A DNA stretch of 42,646 nt. Origin: an uncultured Actinobaculum sp. GTDB lineage: Bacteria > Actinomycetota > Actinomycetes > Actinomycetales > Actinomycetaceae. Positions 32,652 to 41,605 of this stretch are shown here, one piece after another. Position 1 is the stretch's first letter, and every line of letters begins with the position of its first letter. The stretch spans positions 1 to 42,646 of the forward strand of contig CALIHR010000033.1 in NCBI GenBank assembly GCA_938020505.1, written 5' to 3'. The position numbers were made by a program, and so were the translations under genes. Below the pieces are notes generated by a model that was given only the letters and a program-made list of their open reading frames with translations, ran no database searches and was not told where the DNA came from.

Positions 32652-33374
32652 TTACTCCAGCGCCCTGTCCGTGACATTTCTGACGATTCCGTCCCATTCG
32701 GGCCACCATGTTTCGATCAAGCCAGCCAGACCCGCGGGATAGAAGGTCTCGCCCTCCGCTTCGGCCTCGCGGATCTCCGCCGGGCGCCACCACCGAAACT
32801 CGTCGAGCGTCTCCCGCTCCGCAGCCGTCAAATCGTATCCGGGCTTGGCTGAGCGCGCCTCTTCCCCGCTCACCGCGAGGATGAAAAACACTTCGTCTTG
32901 CCTCACGGTTCGCGCGGCAAACTGAAACTCGTCGCTGCGCAGCAGCACCGGCCCCACGAGCCGCGAGGGGTCGGCGCTCACGCCGGTCTCCTCGCGCAGT
33001 TCGCGCACGGCTCCCTCGCGGGGCTCTTCGTCGCCCAAACCGCCGCCCACTGTGAACCACCATGAATGGTCGACGTCGTCGAAGTCGTGGCCGTGCACGA
33101 GAAGAACCCGCCCCTCGGGATCGAGGACGACGACGCGCGCAGCCCGCCTATAGGGAACGCCGTCGGCGTCCGGAGACCACTCGTCGAGCCAGCTGTCGCG
33201 CACCGTGCCCGACGCCTCCCCTGCGCGGCCCGCGCCCTTTTCAACGCCCACCCCGCGAGATTCCTGCGAATTCGCGCTGCCGCCCGCCCGATCCGTTCCC
33301 GGCAAGTCCGCACCGCCGCCCGCCCCCTCGGAAGGTGACATGCTCGCGCCGCCCATCGCCTCAGACCCTGGCAT
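32652..33374 (-). CDS. Nudix hydrolase
   Basis: Hydrolase of a nucleoside diphosphate linked to another group. A complete Nudix box GGLGDEEPREGAVRELREE runs on into TG, with the expected G-x5-E-x7-REL-x-EE spacing, near residues 112-134. The segment YRRAARVVVLDPEGRVLLV precedes it. An N-terminal stretch of about 55 low-complexity residues is unusual. The ATG at 33374 overlaps the upstream prsW by 14 bases; later ATGs (33356, 33341) are possible starts. The substrate cannot be predicted. It lies between two prsW genes. Confidence 0.85.
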   Translation of the reverse strand: MPGSEAMGGASMSPSEGAGGGADLPGTDRAGGSANSQESRGVGVEKGAGRAGEASGTVRDSWLDEWSPDADGVPYRRAARVVVLDPEGRVLLVHGHDFDDVDHSWWFTVGGGLGDEEPREGAVRELREETGVSADPSRLVGPVLLRSDEFQFAARTVRQDEVFFILAVSGEEARSAKPGYDLTAAERETLDEFRWWRPAEIREAEAEGETFYPAGLAGLIETWWPEWDGIVRNVTDRALE

Positions 33375-34974
33375 ACTGGGCCTGGCCTTTCGCCGGCGTC
33401 GTGAACACTCTGCGCAACTCGGTGATGTACGCCAAGCGCTCGGCCTCCTTGCGCCGGACCTGCTCCGTGTGCGCGGTGCGCCGCTGAACGTTGACGCTCC
33501 TCGTATACCCGAGGTGAATGAGCTCGTTTTGGAAGGAGCGCATGGCCTTGCTCCCCGCTTCGACGGTCCTGCCCAGTTCGGCGGCGGAGGCTCCCGCCCA
33601 CAGGCGGGCCTTCCGGCGGTTGACGAGGCTCATGACCATGCGCACCTCGTTGGCGCTGAGCCACCCCGCCCGCGAGTATTCGACGAGGCCCCTGTGGACG
33701 TCTCGCCGCTGCATCCCCGCGACGAAGTAAATGAGGACGGCCGCGCCGATGTAGACGGGAAGCTGGAGCATCATGCGCGTTGCCGGCTCGTCGGCGAATC
33801 GCTTGATCGACGAGTAGTTGTGGAGGCCGTGCAGCAAGGCGGCCAGTGCGCAGCCGACGATCGCCATGGGGAAGATCGCGACGTAGGGCTTTCGCGACGT
33901 CGTGGCCAAGCCGACGAACAGACCCGTGACGGCCGTCGCAAGCGGATGGACGAGCGGCGTGAGAATCGCCCGGGCGAAGAAAAGGGAGCCTATCGTCCAC
34001 GTCTCCATGCCGGAGAGGTCCACGGAGCCGCCCACGGTCTCGGCCACGGAGGCTCTGGCGAAATAGAGGATGTTCTCGGTGAAGGCGAAGCCCATTCCGA
34101 CGAGGAGGCCGTAGACGAGGCCGTCCATCGGCCCGTTGACGTACTTGTTGAGCGCGAAGAATATGACGAGCAGGCCCAGGCCCTTGGCGGACTCCTCGAT
34201 GATCGCCGCGCCCACGGCTTTCGTCATGACGTCGTACTGGGCGCTGTTCGCCGCCATGCCGAGGACGCGCTGCGACCACCACCCGTTGCCGTCGAATGAG
34301 ACCAGCACGGAAACCCCGGCGCCCCATCCTATGGCGATCACGTACATGACGACGGGCTCTGGCTCCCAGCGGTCGATGAACCACACGGCCGCGCCGATCA
34401 CCACGGCGGGGACCAGCGCAAGGCAGATGAGGAGCGGGTAGGGGACGTCCTCTTTGTATTTGTGGCCGGAGCTGCGCGAAGCGTAGTCGAACAGCGCCTG
34501 CGTCTGGTCCTTGATCAGCCCGAAGGCGAGAGTGAGGGCGACGACGGTCACCCCGACCAAGATCACGCATGCCGCAAGCGTCTGCCACGACCAATTCGGG
34601 GACAGCCGCCACTTGGGGGCCGGCGCGGCCCGGCCCTCCGGCGGCTCCTGCGGCGCCGGGCGAGGCCGCTGCGAAGGCGGGGCGCCGACGCCGGCCTGAC
34701 TCGGCGGATACCGGACGAGCCCCTCCGTCTCATCCGGCGCGCCGGCTTCGTCCGGTACAGCGGCTTCGTTCGGGACGCCGGTTTCGTCAAGGACGACTGC
34801 GGCCCCGCCGGCCGGTTCGACGAGTTTCTGAAGCTCGTCGCCAATCGCCTCGGGTCCGGGCGGATCGGAGCCAGGGATCGCCTCAAAGGGCTGGGCCGCC
34901 TCGGGTCCGGGAGCCGTCTCAGGTTCGGGCGAGCTGGAAGCCGGAGGATCCTGTGGGATGAACTGGTCTGTCAC
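33361..34974 (-). CDS. prsW: second PrsW family intramembrane metalloprotease
   Basis: Product of 537 residues. A long acidic, proline-rich N-terminal cytoplasmic region (about 125 residues) precedes the membrane domain. Motifs are AAIIEESAKGLG, GMGFAFTENILYF, LTPLVHPLATAVTG and AALLHGLHNY. A cytoplasmic C-terminal region with GSKAMRSFQNELIHLGY corresponds to the RKAMRRYQSELL region of the other PrsW. It lacks the Gln/Pro-rich tail. Start is GTG at 34974 with GAGGGG upstream, eight bases after the previous stop. The two PrsW proteins are clearly homologous but far diverged, an old duplication flanking the Nudix gene. Confidence 0.85.
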   Translation of the reverse strand: MTDQFIPQDPPASSSPEPETAPGPEAAQPFEAIPGSDPPGPEAIGDELQKLVEPAGGAAVVLDETGVPNEAAVPDEAGAPDETEGLVRYPPSQAGVGAPPSQRPRPAPQEPPEGRAAPAPKWRLSPNWSWQTLAACVILVGVTVVALTLAFGLIKDQTQALFDYASRSSGHKYKEDVPYPLLICLALVPAVVIGAAVWFIDRWEPEPVVMYVIAIGWGAGVSVLVSFDGNGWWSQRVLGMAANSAQYDVMTKAVGAAIIEESAKGLGLLVIFFALNKYVNGPMDGLVYGLLVGMGFAFTENILYFARASVAETVGGSVDLSGMETWTIGSLFFARAILTPLVHPLATAVTGLFVGLATTSRKPYVAIFPMAIVGCALAALLHGLHNYSSIKRFADEPATRMMLQLPVYIGAAVLIYFVAGMQRRDVHRGLVEYSRAGWLSANEVRMVMSLVNRRKARLWAGASAAELGRTVEAGSKAMRSFQNELIHLGYTRSVNVQRRTAHTEQVRRKEAERLAYITELRRVFTTPAKGQAQYARV

Positions 34975-34982
34975 GCAACCCC

Positions 34983-35552
34983 TCACTCGTCGTCGATGTC
35001 CACTGTGGCGGGCGCGGGCGCACGCCCCGCAAGGAAGAAAAGCCGAACGTAAAAAGACCTGCGAACACGCCGTATCTGATCGACGTGCGAATTGTGGAAC
35101 GTTCGGGTAAGGCGCACGTCGAGGCGGGCTCGGGACAGCTTGTCGAGAAGCCGCTTGGACTCGGCCGAGACGTCTTCTTCTTCGAGCTCGTCCACAGTGA
35201 GCCTGAGGGTTCGCGACATGGAGGATTCGATCGTCCGCCGGTCGGAGGCCGCGCCTCGGGCGACGTCGAGCGGCAGTCCGTCCAGGCCGTCGTCGACGAT
35301 CGGATTGATTCCCTCGCGCAGACAGGCGTCCGCCGCATCGGTCAAGAGGATGGATGCGGCGACGTCCAACCCGCCCTCGGCAGCGAATTCCCGGGCGTAT
35401 TCCGCCCTGGCGTGGAGAGCGAGCTCAAGGGCCCTGCGAGATTTGACGACCGTCTGATGGAGCCGGTCGAGGCGGCGAGCCGCGAGCGTGAGATAGAGAA
35501 TGAGCAGGCCCGCCAGCACGCACGCGACGGCGAGAAGCGACGGGTAATTCAA
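34983..35552 (-). CDS. LemA-like membrane-anchored protein
   Basis: Product of 189 residues. One N-terminal membrane segment (about residues 4-25) is followed by a helical domain. VVKSRRALELALHARAEYA and the late RTFHNSHVDQIRRVRRSFYV resemble the LemA fold pattern. It ends with an acidic tail. Similar proteins follow pimA in actinobacteria. The TTG start overlaps the pimA stop (TTGA) and is preceded by GAGG seven bases upstream, so translation is coupled. Function is unknown. Confidence 0.6.
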   Translation of the reverse strand: MNYPSLLAVACVLAGLLILYLTLAARRLDRLHQTVVKSRRALELALHARAEYAREFAAEGGLDVAASILLTDAADACLREGINPIVDDGLDGLPLDVARGAASDRRTIESSMSRTLRLTVDELEEEDVSAESKRLLDKLSRARLDVRLTRTFHNSHVDQIRRVRRSFYVRLFFLAGRAPAPATVDIDDE

Positions 35553-36676
35553 TCCTCCACCTCCATTCCGGCCGTGCGAACGGCGGTTTCGTATACCGCG
35601 TAGATCTGTGAGGCAACGGTGTGCCAGTCGTATCTTCCGGCTTCTTCCTGGGCGGAGGCTGTGACGGAGGCACGCCTGGCCGGATCGGCTATGGCCTCGA
35701 CGACCGCGCCGGCCAAGCCGTCCGGGTCCTCGTTGGCGAATTGCGATCCGAAGGCTCCGTTGCCCAAGACGGCCCTGAAAGCGGGGATGTCCGAGGCGAC
35801 GACGAAGCTTCCGGCGCTCATCGCCTCAACGAGGATGATTCCGAAGGACTCTCCCCCGGTGTTCGGGGCGAGGTAGACGTCCACAGAGGAAAGGAGGGCC
35901 GCCTTGTCCGCGTCGGAGACGCCTCCGAGGAACTCCACCGCCTCCGCGTGCGCGCCGAAAAGCCGCCTGGCCTCGTCGATGTCTCCCCGCCCCGCGACGA
36001 AAAGGCGAACGCCCGGAAGCGCCTCGCGGATGGCCGGGAAGGCGCGGGCGACCACCGGGAGCCCCTTGCGAGGCTCGTCTATCCTCCCGAGGAATCCCAG
36101 CGTCGGGCGCTCAGGGGTTCCCGTGAAGCGCCCGTCCCGAGCCGCTTCGACGAACTGGCGAGTGTAGACGCCGTTGGGTATGACGAAGGCGTCGCCCCCC
36201 AGGTATTGGACGGCCGTGCGCCGGGCCTCCTGGGAAACAGCGATCCTCGCCTGAATTTTTTCGAGCACTGGGCGCAGCACGGGCGTGAAGACCTCAAAGG
36301 CCCTCGAACGGTCCATGGCCGTGTGAAACGTCGAGACAACCGGGCATTCGGCGCTCATGAGCGCGAGCATCGACACCGAGGGGACGAAGGGTTCGTGGAC
36401 GTGGACGACGTCGAAGCCGCCGCCCCTCAGCCAGGCGCGCACCTCTCGGTTGACGCGCGGGCCGAAGGCGAGCCTGGCGATCGAGCCGTTGTACGGAATC
36501 GAGATGGCCGACCCCGTCGGAGTGAGATAGTCGGGAATCGGAGATTTCGCCTCGGACGGGGCGACCACTCCGACGTCGTGCCCGCGGCGCAGAAGCTCCT
36601 CGGCGAGATCCCGGATATGGACGCCGACCCCGCCGGGGACGTCCCACGAGTAAGGGCATGCGATTCCTATTCTCAC
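35549..36676 (-). CDS. pimA: phosphatidylinositol alpha-mannosyltransferase PimA
   Basis: GT-B fold, GT4-family glycosyltransferase that adds the first mannose from GDP-mannose to phosphatidylinositol at the cytoplasmic membrane face. The product has 375 residues. The N terminus RIGIACPYSWDVPGGVGVHI is diagnostic. Further landmarks are VVHVHEPFVPS, STFHTAMDRS, LGFLGRIDEPRKG and the donor-binding NTGGESFGIILVEAMSAG with its ExFGIxLxE core. The start is GTG at 36676, seven bases after GGAGG. It lies 19 bases after patA and two genes after pgsA, so the pathway is encoded in order. Confidence 0.93.
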   Translation of the reverse strand: MRIGIACPYSWDVPGGVGVHIRDLAEELLRRGHDVGVVAPSEAKSPIPDYLTPTGSAISIPYNGSIARLAFGPRVNREVRAWLRGGGFDVVHVHEPFVPSVSMLALMSAECPVVSTFHTAMDRSRAFEVFTPVLRPVLEKIQARIAVSQEARRTAVQYLGGDAFVIPNGVYTRQFVEAARDGRFTGTPERPTLGFLGRIDEPRKGLPVVARAFPAIREALPGVRLFVAGRGDIDEARRLFGAHAEAVEFLGGVSDADKAALLSSVDVYLAPNTGGESFGIILVEAMSAGSFVVASDIPAFRAVLGNGAFGSQFANEDPDGLAGAVVEAIADPARRASVTASAQEEAGRYDWHTVASQIYAVYETAVRTAGMEVED

Positions 36677-36695
36677 GGCCGATCCTCCACACTTC

Positions 36696-37817
36696 TCACA
36701 GGCGGGCCTCCGATTCGGCGACGGCGCCGCCTGCGCCCGTCGCCGCAGTCTTCCTCTCTTCCGCAAACGCCCCCGCCGCCGTCGGCGCATTTCCGGCCTC
36801 CGAAAACGGCTCATGGCCTGTCGCGGGCGCCTTCGCGCCTTTCGGCTCCGCTCTAAGGGCCTCGGCGGCCCGACGCCGGGTTCGGGCGAGCCGCTCAGGA
36901 TCGAGGTCCTCGACGAAGACCTTTTGGAGCATGTGCCAGTCCTCGAGGTGCTCGCCCACCCAGGGCTCGAATTGGGAAATCCACTCCTGGCTCATTCGCG
37001 CGATGTCGGCCGCGCGCTCGTCGCTTGGAGAGGAAGCGTCCGTGTGCGCGCGAACCGGCTCGCCGACGAGCAGTCGCATTCCCCATCGCGTGCCCGCGCG
37101 CCTGCGCCGTTCCCCGGAAAGCTTCTCGTAGAAGGAAAAAACCGGATAGACGGGGACGCCGACTCTTTGCGCGAGCAGCGCAGGCCCGGCCGCAACCAGC
37201 ATTGCGCAGCCGAAAAACTCGACCTCGACGCCGCTGGCCGTCAGGTCGCGGTCGGCCAGTATCGGCGCCAGGCAGGCGCCCTCGCGCATGGCTTCTTCGA
37301 TCCGGCGGATCGCTCCGGAGCCGGCGGGATAGACCGACATTCCGACGGCGGTGCGGTATCCGACGAAGAAATCGTAGAGTTCCTGCGGCTCGAGCTTTTC
37401 GGCCAGGGTGTGGACGTGGGCGAGGTCGATCTCCGCCCACGCCCCAGCGAGATCCCAGTTTCCCGAGTGCATGAGGGCCGCGGCGGCGGACTTGCCCCCG
37501 GCGAATTTCTCGCGCAGCCATCCGCTGTTGTCGATTCGCACTCTCGCGCGTATCTGCTCCCTGCTCATACGCGGCAGCCTCAGCGCCTCGTAGTAGTAGC
37601 GCATGTACGAACGCATGGCCCGCCTGGCCAATGCCCGGCTCTGCCGGGGCGTCATTCCCGGGCGAATCCTCGCCTCGTTCGCGCGGAGCCTGCGGACCCC
37701 CGCGCTCGGGAACGCCCCCGCGACGGTTCCCACCGCGTCGAAGACGGCCCTGCCGACGGCCTCCGGCAGGGCTCGCACGGCGGCGTCGGCGAAGCGGAAA
37801 AGGCGAACGGCGTCCAT
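36696..37817 (-). CDS. patA: phosphatidylinositol mannoside acyltransferase
   Basis: LpxL/HtrB-superfamily acyltransferase, expected to acylate mannose on phosphatidylinositol mannosides. The product has 373 residues. The catalytic H-x4-D motif is HSGNWD (His117, Asp122), and PILADRDLTASGVEVEFFG follows as in the family. A tail of about 65 Ala/Glu/Lys residues is not conserved. ATG at 37817 comes one base after the pgsA stop and has GGAG four bases upstream. The position between pgsA and pimA strongly supports the call. Confidence 0.9.
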   Translation of the reverse strand: MDAVRLFRFADAAVRALPEAVGRAVFDAVGTVAGAFPSAGVRRLRANEARIRPGMTPRQSRALARRAMRSYMRYYYEALRLPRMSREQIRARVRIDNSGWLREKFAGGKSAAAALMHSGNWDLAGAWAEIDLAHVHTLAEKLEPQELYDFFVGYRTAVGMSVYPAGSGAIRRIEEAMREGACLAPILADRDLTASGVEVEFFGCAMLVAAGPALLAQRVGVPVYPVFSFYEKLSGERRRRAGTRWGMRLLVGEPVRAHTDASSPSDERAADIARMSQEWISQFEPWVGEHLEDWHMLQKVFVEDLDPERLARTRRRAAEALRAEPKGAKAPATGHEPFSEAGNAPTAAGAFAEERKTAATGAGGAVAESEARL

Positions 37818-37818
37818 G

Positions 37819-38445
37819 TCACTCCGCCGTCTCGTGGGCCTGTCGGTACACGACCGCCATCCTTTGGACCACCGTGACGAGGCCGGCGGCCGCCAGGTAC
37901 CAGGCCGAAGCGAGAAGAATCCACTGCGGCAGCTCGAGGCCCACAAAGAGGGCGCTGAAGAGGATGATGACCAGCCTGTCCGCCCTTTCGGCGATCCCCA
38001 CCGAGGCGGTCATTCCGAGGCCTTCGGCCCGCGCTCTGGCGTACGGCACGACGGAGCCCGTCCCCATGGCCGCGAGCAGACCGATCATGAGGAAGGTTCG
38101 CATCGCGCCGCTCTCGCCGTGCAGATACGCCCAGGCGAGCAGGCCGCTGAAGATGGCGACGTCGGTGATCCGGTCGAGGGTCGAGTCCAAGAAGGCGCCC
38201 CATTTCGACGACGTGTTCGTCAAACGCGCGATTTGCCCGTCGATGCTGTCGAAGAGGGCCAGCCCTCCCAGGCTGAGCGAGCCGACGACTAGGCGATTCG
38301 TCGGAAGCAGGGTGAGCGACAGCGCCACGCCGAGGACCGTGCCCGTGAGGGTCACCGCGTCCGCGCTCACTCCCATCTTGACGAAAAGCTTCGCGATGGG
38401 CCCGAAAACCGTCTGAACGAACGGGCGGCCCGTCCTACTGAGCAT
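37819..38445 (-). CDS. pgsA: CDP-alcohol phosphatidyltransferase, likely phosphatidylinositol phosphate synthase
   Basis: Membrane enzyme of 208 residues with a complete CDP-alcohol phosphotransferase motif. Asp66, Asp69, Gly70, Ala73, Arg74, Gly83, Asp87 and Asp91 fit D-x2-DG-x2-AR-x8-G-x3-D-x3-D. Several membrane segments follow. Next to patA and pimA it most likely makes phosphatidylinositol phosphate from CDP-diacylglycerol and inositol phosphate. The ATG overlaps the HIT gene by 11 bases. Activity on glycerol phosphate is less likely given the context. Confidence 0.92.
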   Translation of the reverse strand: MLSRTGRPFVQTVFGPIAKLFVKMGVSADAVTLTGTVLGVALSLTLLPTNRLVVGSLSLGGLALFDSIDGQIARLTNTSSKWGAFLDSTLDRITDVAIFSGLLAWAYLHGESGAMRTFLMIGLLAAMGTGSVVPYARARAEGLGMTASVGIAERADRLVIILFSALFVGLELPQWILLASAWYLAAAGLVTVVQRMAVVYRQAHETAE

Positions 38446-39136
38446 TCCCGCTCCCTTCTTTGCCCGCAGAGCCTTCGCGGGCCGGATCTCCGCGCATTGC
38501 GCCCTCGCCCGCAGAGCCGCGGTCGATGCGCGTCCAAGCCTCGGAAACAAGCTCCCTCGTGTCGGCGAGAATTGCCGGAATCGCCTTCGTCTGGGCGACT
38601 ATCGGCAGGAAATTGGCGTCGCCGAGCCACCTGGGGACGATGTGCTGATGGATGTGCGCGGCAATGCCGGCGCCGGCGACGTCGCCCTGGTTCATCCCCA
38701 GGTTGAAGCCGGCCGGCCGGAGAGCCTCGCCCAACGCCTCCATCGCCCGTGCCGCCATCCTCCCCATCTCAATCCGCTCCTCGTCCGTCAGATCCGTGTA
38801 GAGCGAGACGTGGCGATACGTGCACACCAGAATGTGGCCGGAATTGTAGGGGTAGAGGTTGAGGAGCGCGAAGCACGCGCGGCCCCTGGCGACGATGAGG
38901 GCCTCCGCGTCGCTCAGCGACGGCGCGACGCAAAAAGGGCACTTCCCTGTATTTTCGGGCTTGGCGGCGCCCGAGACGTACGCCGCGCGATGCGGCGTCC
39001 ACAGACGCTCGAAACCGTCCGGGACTCCCGAAAGGCCCGCCGCATCGACGAGGCCCTTCGAAACGCCGAGGCTTTCTGCAGAGCCGAGGTTTTCCGAGGA
39101 GGCTGAGCTTTCCGAGGAGGCGAGGCTGTCGCTCAT
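38435..39136 (-). CDS. HIT family hydrolase
   Basis: Histidine-triad nucleotide hydrolase or AP4A phosphorylase-like protein of 233 residues. The triad is HIHQH (161, 163, 165) followed by IVPRW. A CPFC pair near residue 66 may bind zinc. The first 40 residues are Ser/Glu/Leu repeats of low complexity, and the last 35 are Gly/Glu-rich. ATG at 39136 overlaps the thrS stop (ATGA) with GGAGGG upstream. The order thrS-HIT-pgsA-patA-pimA is typical of actinobacteria. Confidence 0.92.
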   Translation of the reverse strand: MSDSLASSESSASSENLGSAESLGVSKGLVDAAGLSGVPDGFERLWTPHRAAYVSGAAKPENTGKCPFCVAPSLSDAEALIVARGRACFALLNLYPYNSGHILVCTYRHVSLYTDLTDEERIEMGRMAARAMEALGEALRPAGFNLGMNQGDVAGAGIAAHIHQHIVPRWLGDANFLPIVAQTKAIPAILADTRELVSEAWTRIDRGSAGEGAMRGDPAREGSAGKEGSGNAQ

Positions 39137-41262
39137 CGGCACCCTCCCCCAGCCGGGCCCTCGGCAGACTCCCCGCCTTCGGCCGGCTTGCCCTTCGCGC
39201 CGTCGCCCGACTTTTCCCCTCCTCCGGACGCCTCAACCAGGCGCTCGCGAGCCGGATCGTTGACCCTGTGGGCGACGACGCGGCCGATGTGGGCCACAGC
39301 ATCCTCCACGGGAACGCCGTTCTCCTGATGCCCGTCGCGGTAACGGAAGGAAACGGCCTCCGCCTCGACGTCCTCCCCGCCCGCAATGAGGGTGAAGGGG
39401 ATCTTCTCCTTTGCAGCGTTGCGGATCTTCTTGCCGAAACGGTCGTCGGACAGATCGACGTCGACCCTGATTCCCGCGGCTCGGAGCCTGGCCGCAACTT
39501 CTTCGCAGTACGAGTTGAAGGCTTCGGCGACGGGAACGAGCCGCGCCTGGACCGGGGCGAGCCAGGCGGGGAAGGCCCCGGCGTAGTGCTCGGTGAGGAC
39601 GCCGATGAAACGTTCGACCGACCCGAGTTTGGCGGAGTGGATCATAACCGGCCTTTGCCTCGAACCGTCGGGGGCGGTGTATTCCAAATCGAAACGCTCG
39701 GGCTGGTTGAAGTCGTATTGCACCGTCGACATCTGCCATGTGCGGCCCAGGGCGTCCTTGACCTGCACGGAGACCTTTGGCCCGTAGAAGGCGGCCCCGC
39801 CCGGGTCGGGAACGAGGTCGAGCCCGGTGGCCGCGCACGCCTCCTCGAGGATGCGGGTAGCAGCCGCCCAATCTTCGTCCGAGCCGATGAATTTGCCCTT
39901 CTTCTTCCCCTCGTCGCGGGTGGAGAGCTCGAGGTAGAAGTCCGTCAGCCCGAAATCCCGCAGAATGTCCAAGAAGAAATTGAGAAGCATCTCTATTTCT
40001 CCCTTGGCCTGTTCCGGGGTGCAGTACGTATGCGAATCGTCCTGGGTGAAACCGCGCATGCGGGTGAGCCCGTGGACCACGCCCGACTTCTCGTAGCGGT
40101 AGTCGCGGCCCATCTCGAAAAAGCGCAGCGGCAGCTCCCGATACGAACGCCCGCGGGAGCGGAAGATGAGATTGTGCATGGGGCAGTTCATGGCCTTGAG
40201 GTAGTAATCTTGGCCCGCCCTCGTCACTTCGCCGTCGGCGCCCCGCTCCTCGTCGACCTTCATGGGCGGGAACATCGTGTCCGCGTAGTACGGAAGATGG
40301 CCCGACGTGTGGAAGAGCCCGCCCTTGGAGATCTCAGGCGTGTGGACGAAGTCAAAGCCTTCCTCGAGGTGCCGCCGGGTCACATACGATTCGACGACGT
40401 GGCGCAAGACGCCGCCTTTGGGGTGGAACACGACGAGGCCCGGCCCTATTTCCTCGGGGAAGGAGAAGAGGTCGAGCTCGGCGCCCAGGCGGCGGTGGTC
40501 GCGGCGCTCTGCCTCGGCGACGCGCTTTTGGTAGGCTGCGAGCTCGTCCTTCGTGGGCCACGCCGTTCCGTAGATCCGCTGGAGCCGGTCGCCCGCCTGG
40601 TCGCCCTTCCAGTACGCGGCGGACGCTTTCGTCAACGCGAAGCCGTTCCCGATGAAGCGCGTGGAAGGCAGGTGCGGGCCGCGGCACAGATCGGTCCACA
40701 CGACGGCGCCGTCGCGCGAGCAATTGTCGTACATCGTCAGGCCGGCGCCGCCGACTTCGACGGAGGCGCCCTCGGCTCCGGCGCCCTTCGTGCCGACAAG
40801 CTCGAGTTTGTAGGGCTGGCCGGCCAGTTCGGCGGCCGCGTCGGCGTCCGCGATCTCGCGGCGGCGGAAAGTCTGCCCCTCTTTGACGATCCGCTTCATC
40901 CGCTTTTCCAGGTCGCGCAGGAGCTCGGGGGTCACGGCGTCGATGTTCCCGAAATCGTAATAGAAACCGTCCGCTATGAACGGGCCGATTCCGAGGTTGG
41001 CGTCGGGGAAGATCTGCTGGACCGCCTGTGCGAGGACGTGGGCGGCGGAGTGGCGGAGGATGTTCAAGCCGTCGTCGCTTGAAACGTCGACGCCTTCGAC
41101 GACGGCGCCCTCGGGAAGGGACGCGAGATCCGTCGCCAGGTCCTTGAGTTCGCCGTCGACCCTCAGGGCGACGACGTTCTTGCAGTCGGCGAAGAACTCA
41201 ATCCCCGAACGCGGCCCTTCGATGGCCGTTGCATTTCCGTCGATTGACAGGTTGACGGGCAC
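39133..41262 (-). CDS. thrS: threonine--tRNA ligase
   Basis: Class II synthetase charging tRNA-Thr. The 709 residues comprise an N-terminal TGS domain, an editing domain starting LRHSAAHVLAQAVQ, and a catalytic core with zinc-ligand motif KAMNCPMHNL and RMRGFTQDDSHTY. An anticodon-binding domain contains VDVDLSDDRFGKKIRNAAKE. A tail of about 35 Gly/Glu/Ala/Lys residues is an extra. Start is GTG at 41262, five bases after AAGGAG. It heads the long minus-strand operon. I saw no T-box leader in the preceding 340 bases. Confidence 0.97.
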   Translation of the reverse strand: MPVNLSIDGNATAIEGPRSGIEFFADCKNVVALRVDGELKDLATDLASLPEGAVVEGVDVSSDDGLNILRHSAAHVLAQAVQQIFPDANLGIGPFIADGFYYDFGNIDAVTPELLRDLEKRMKRIVKEGQTFRRREIADADAAAELAGQPYKLELVGTKGAGAEGASVEVGGAGLTMYDNCSRDGAVVWTDLCRGPHLPSTRFIGNGFALTKASAAYWKGDQAGDRLQRIYGTAWPTKDELAAYQKRVAEAERRDHRRLGAELDLFSFPEEIGPGLVVFHPKGGVLRHVVESYVTRRHLEEGFDFVHTPEISKGGLFHTSGHLPYYADTMFPPMKVDEERGADGEVTRAGQDYYLKAMNCPMHNLIFRSRGRSYRELPLRFFEMGRDYRYEKSGVVHGLTRMRGFTQDDSHTYCTPEQAKGEIEMLLNFFLDILRDFGLTDFYLELSTRDEGKKKGKFIGSDEDWAAATRILEEACAATGLDLVPDPGGAAFYGPKVSVQVKDALGRTWQMSTVQYDFNQPERFDLEYTAPDGSRQRPVMIHSAKLGSVERFIGVLTEHYAGAFPAWLAPVQARLVPVAEAFNSYCEEVAARLRAAGIRVDVDLSDDRFGKKIRNAAKEKIPFTLIAGGEDVEAEAVSFRYRDGHQENGVPVEDAVAHIGRVVAHRVNDPARERLVEASGGGEKSGDGAKGKPAEGGESAEGPAGGGCR

Positions 41263-41605
41263 GTAGACTCCTTAAACGTCAAAATTGAGCGCACATACCG
41301 GGCACGCAGGCTCAATACTACCCGCCGAGAGCGGACGGACGGCGTGAAGAGGGCGACGGGCGCCAAAATCGCCTGCACGAAACCGATGGGTTGAAAAGCT
41401 CTATCGCTGTCAAAGAACAGAGCGGCAATTTGCTCGAAACGACGACGGCGATGACGTAGTTTTGCCTGGGCGGGTCCATTGCGGGCTTTCTAGCCCGTTG
41501 CGGGCTCCGCTCGGGCGAGTCCATGTCGTTAGACTCCGCCGTCCATTTAACCCATGCGTCCGACGCCGTCAAGCGTCCGAGTCCGCCTCAACGAAAGGTC
41601 GACAC
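41263..41605. other. 343-base divergent regulatory region between thrS and hchA
   Basis: No gene is supported. On the minus strand TAGTAT near 41314-41319 could be the thrS -10. On the plus strand TAGACT at 41530-41535 could be the hchA -10. Between them three short arms at 41481-41506 can form two alternative hairpins. Confidence 0.5.
41481..41506. promoter_or_regulatory. three-arm alternative hairpin
   Basis: CGGGCT (41482-41487), AGCCCG (41492-41497) and CGGGCT (41501-41506) lie in a row. The middle arm can pair perfectly with either neighbour, giving two mutually exclusive six-base-pair hairpins. This is the layout of a simple switch, or of a small repeat by chance. Confidence 0.4.

Noticed and set aside
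39268..41082. Plus-strand open frame of about 604 codons across thrS
   Set aside because: Antisense shadow of thrS with no family features.
41263..41605. T-box riboswitch before thrS
   Set aside because: No conserved T-box sequence or antiterminator fold was seen in the leader. The tyrS leader also lacks one.
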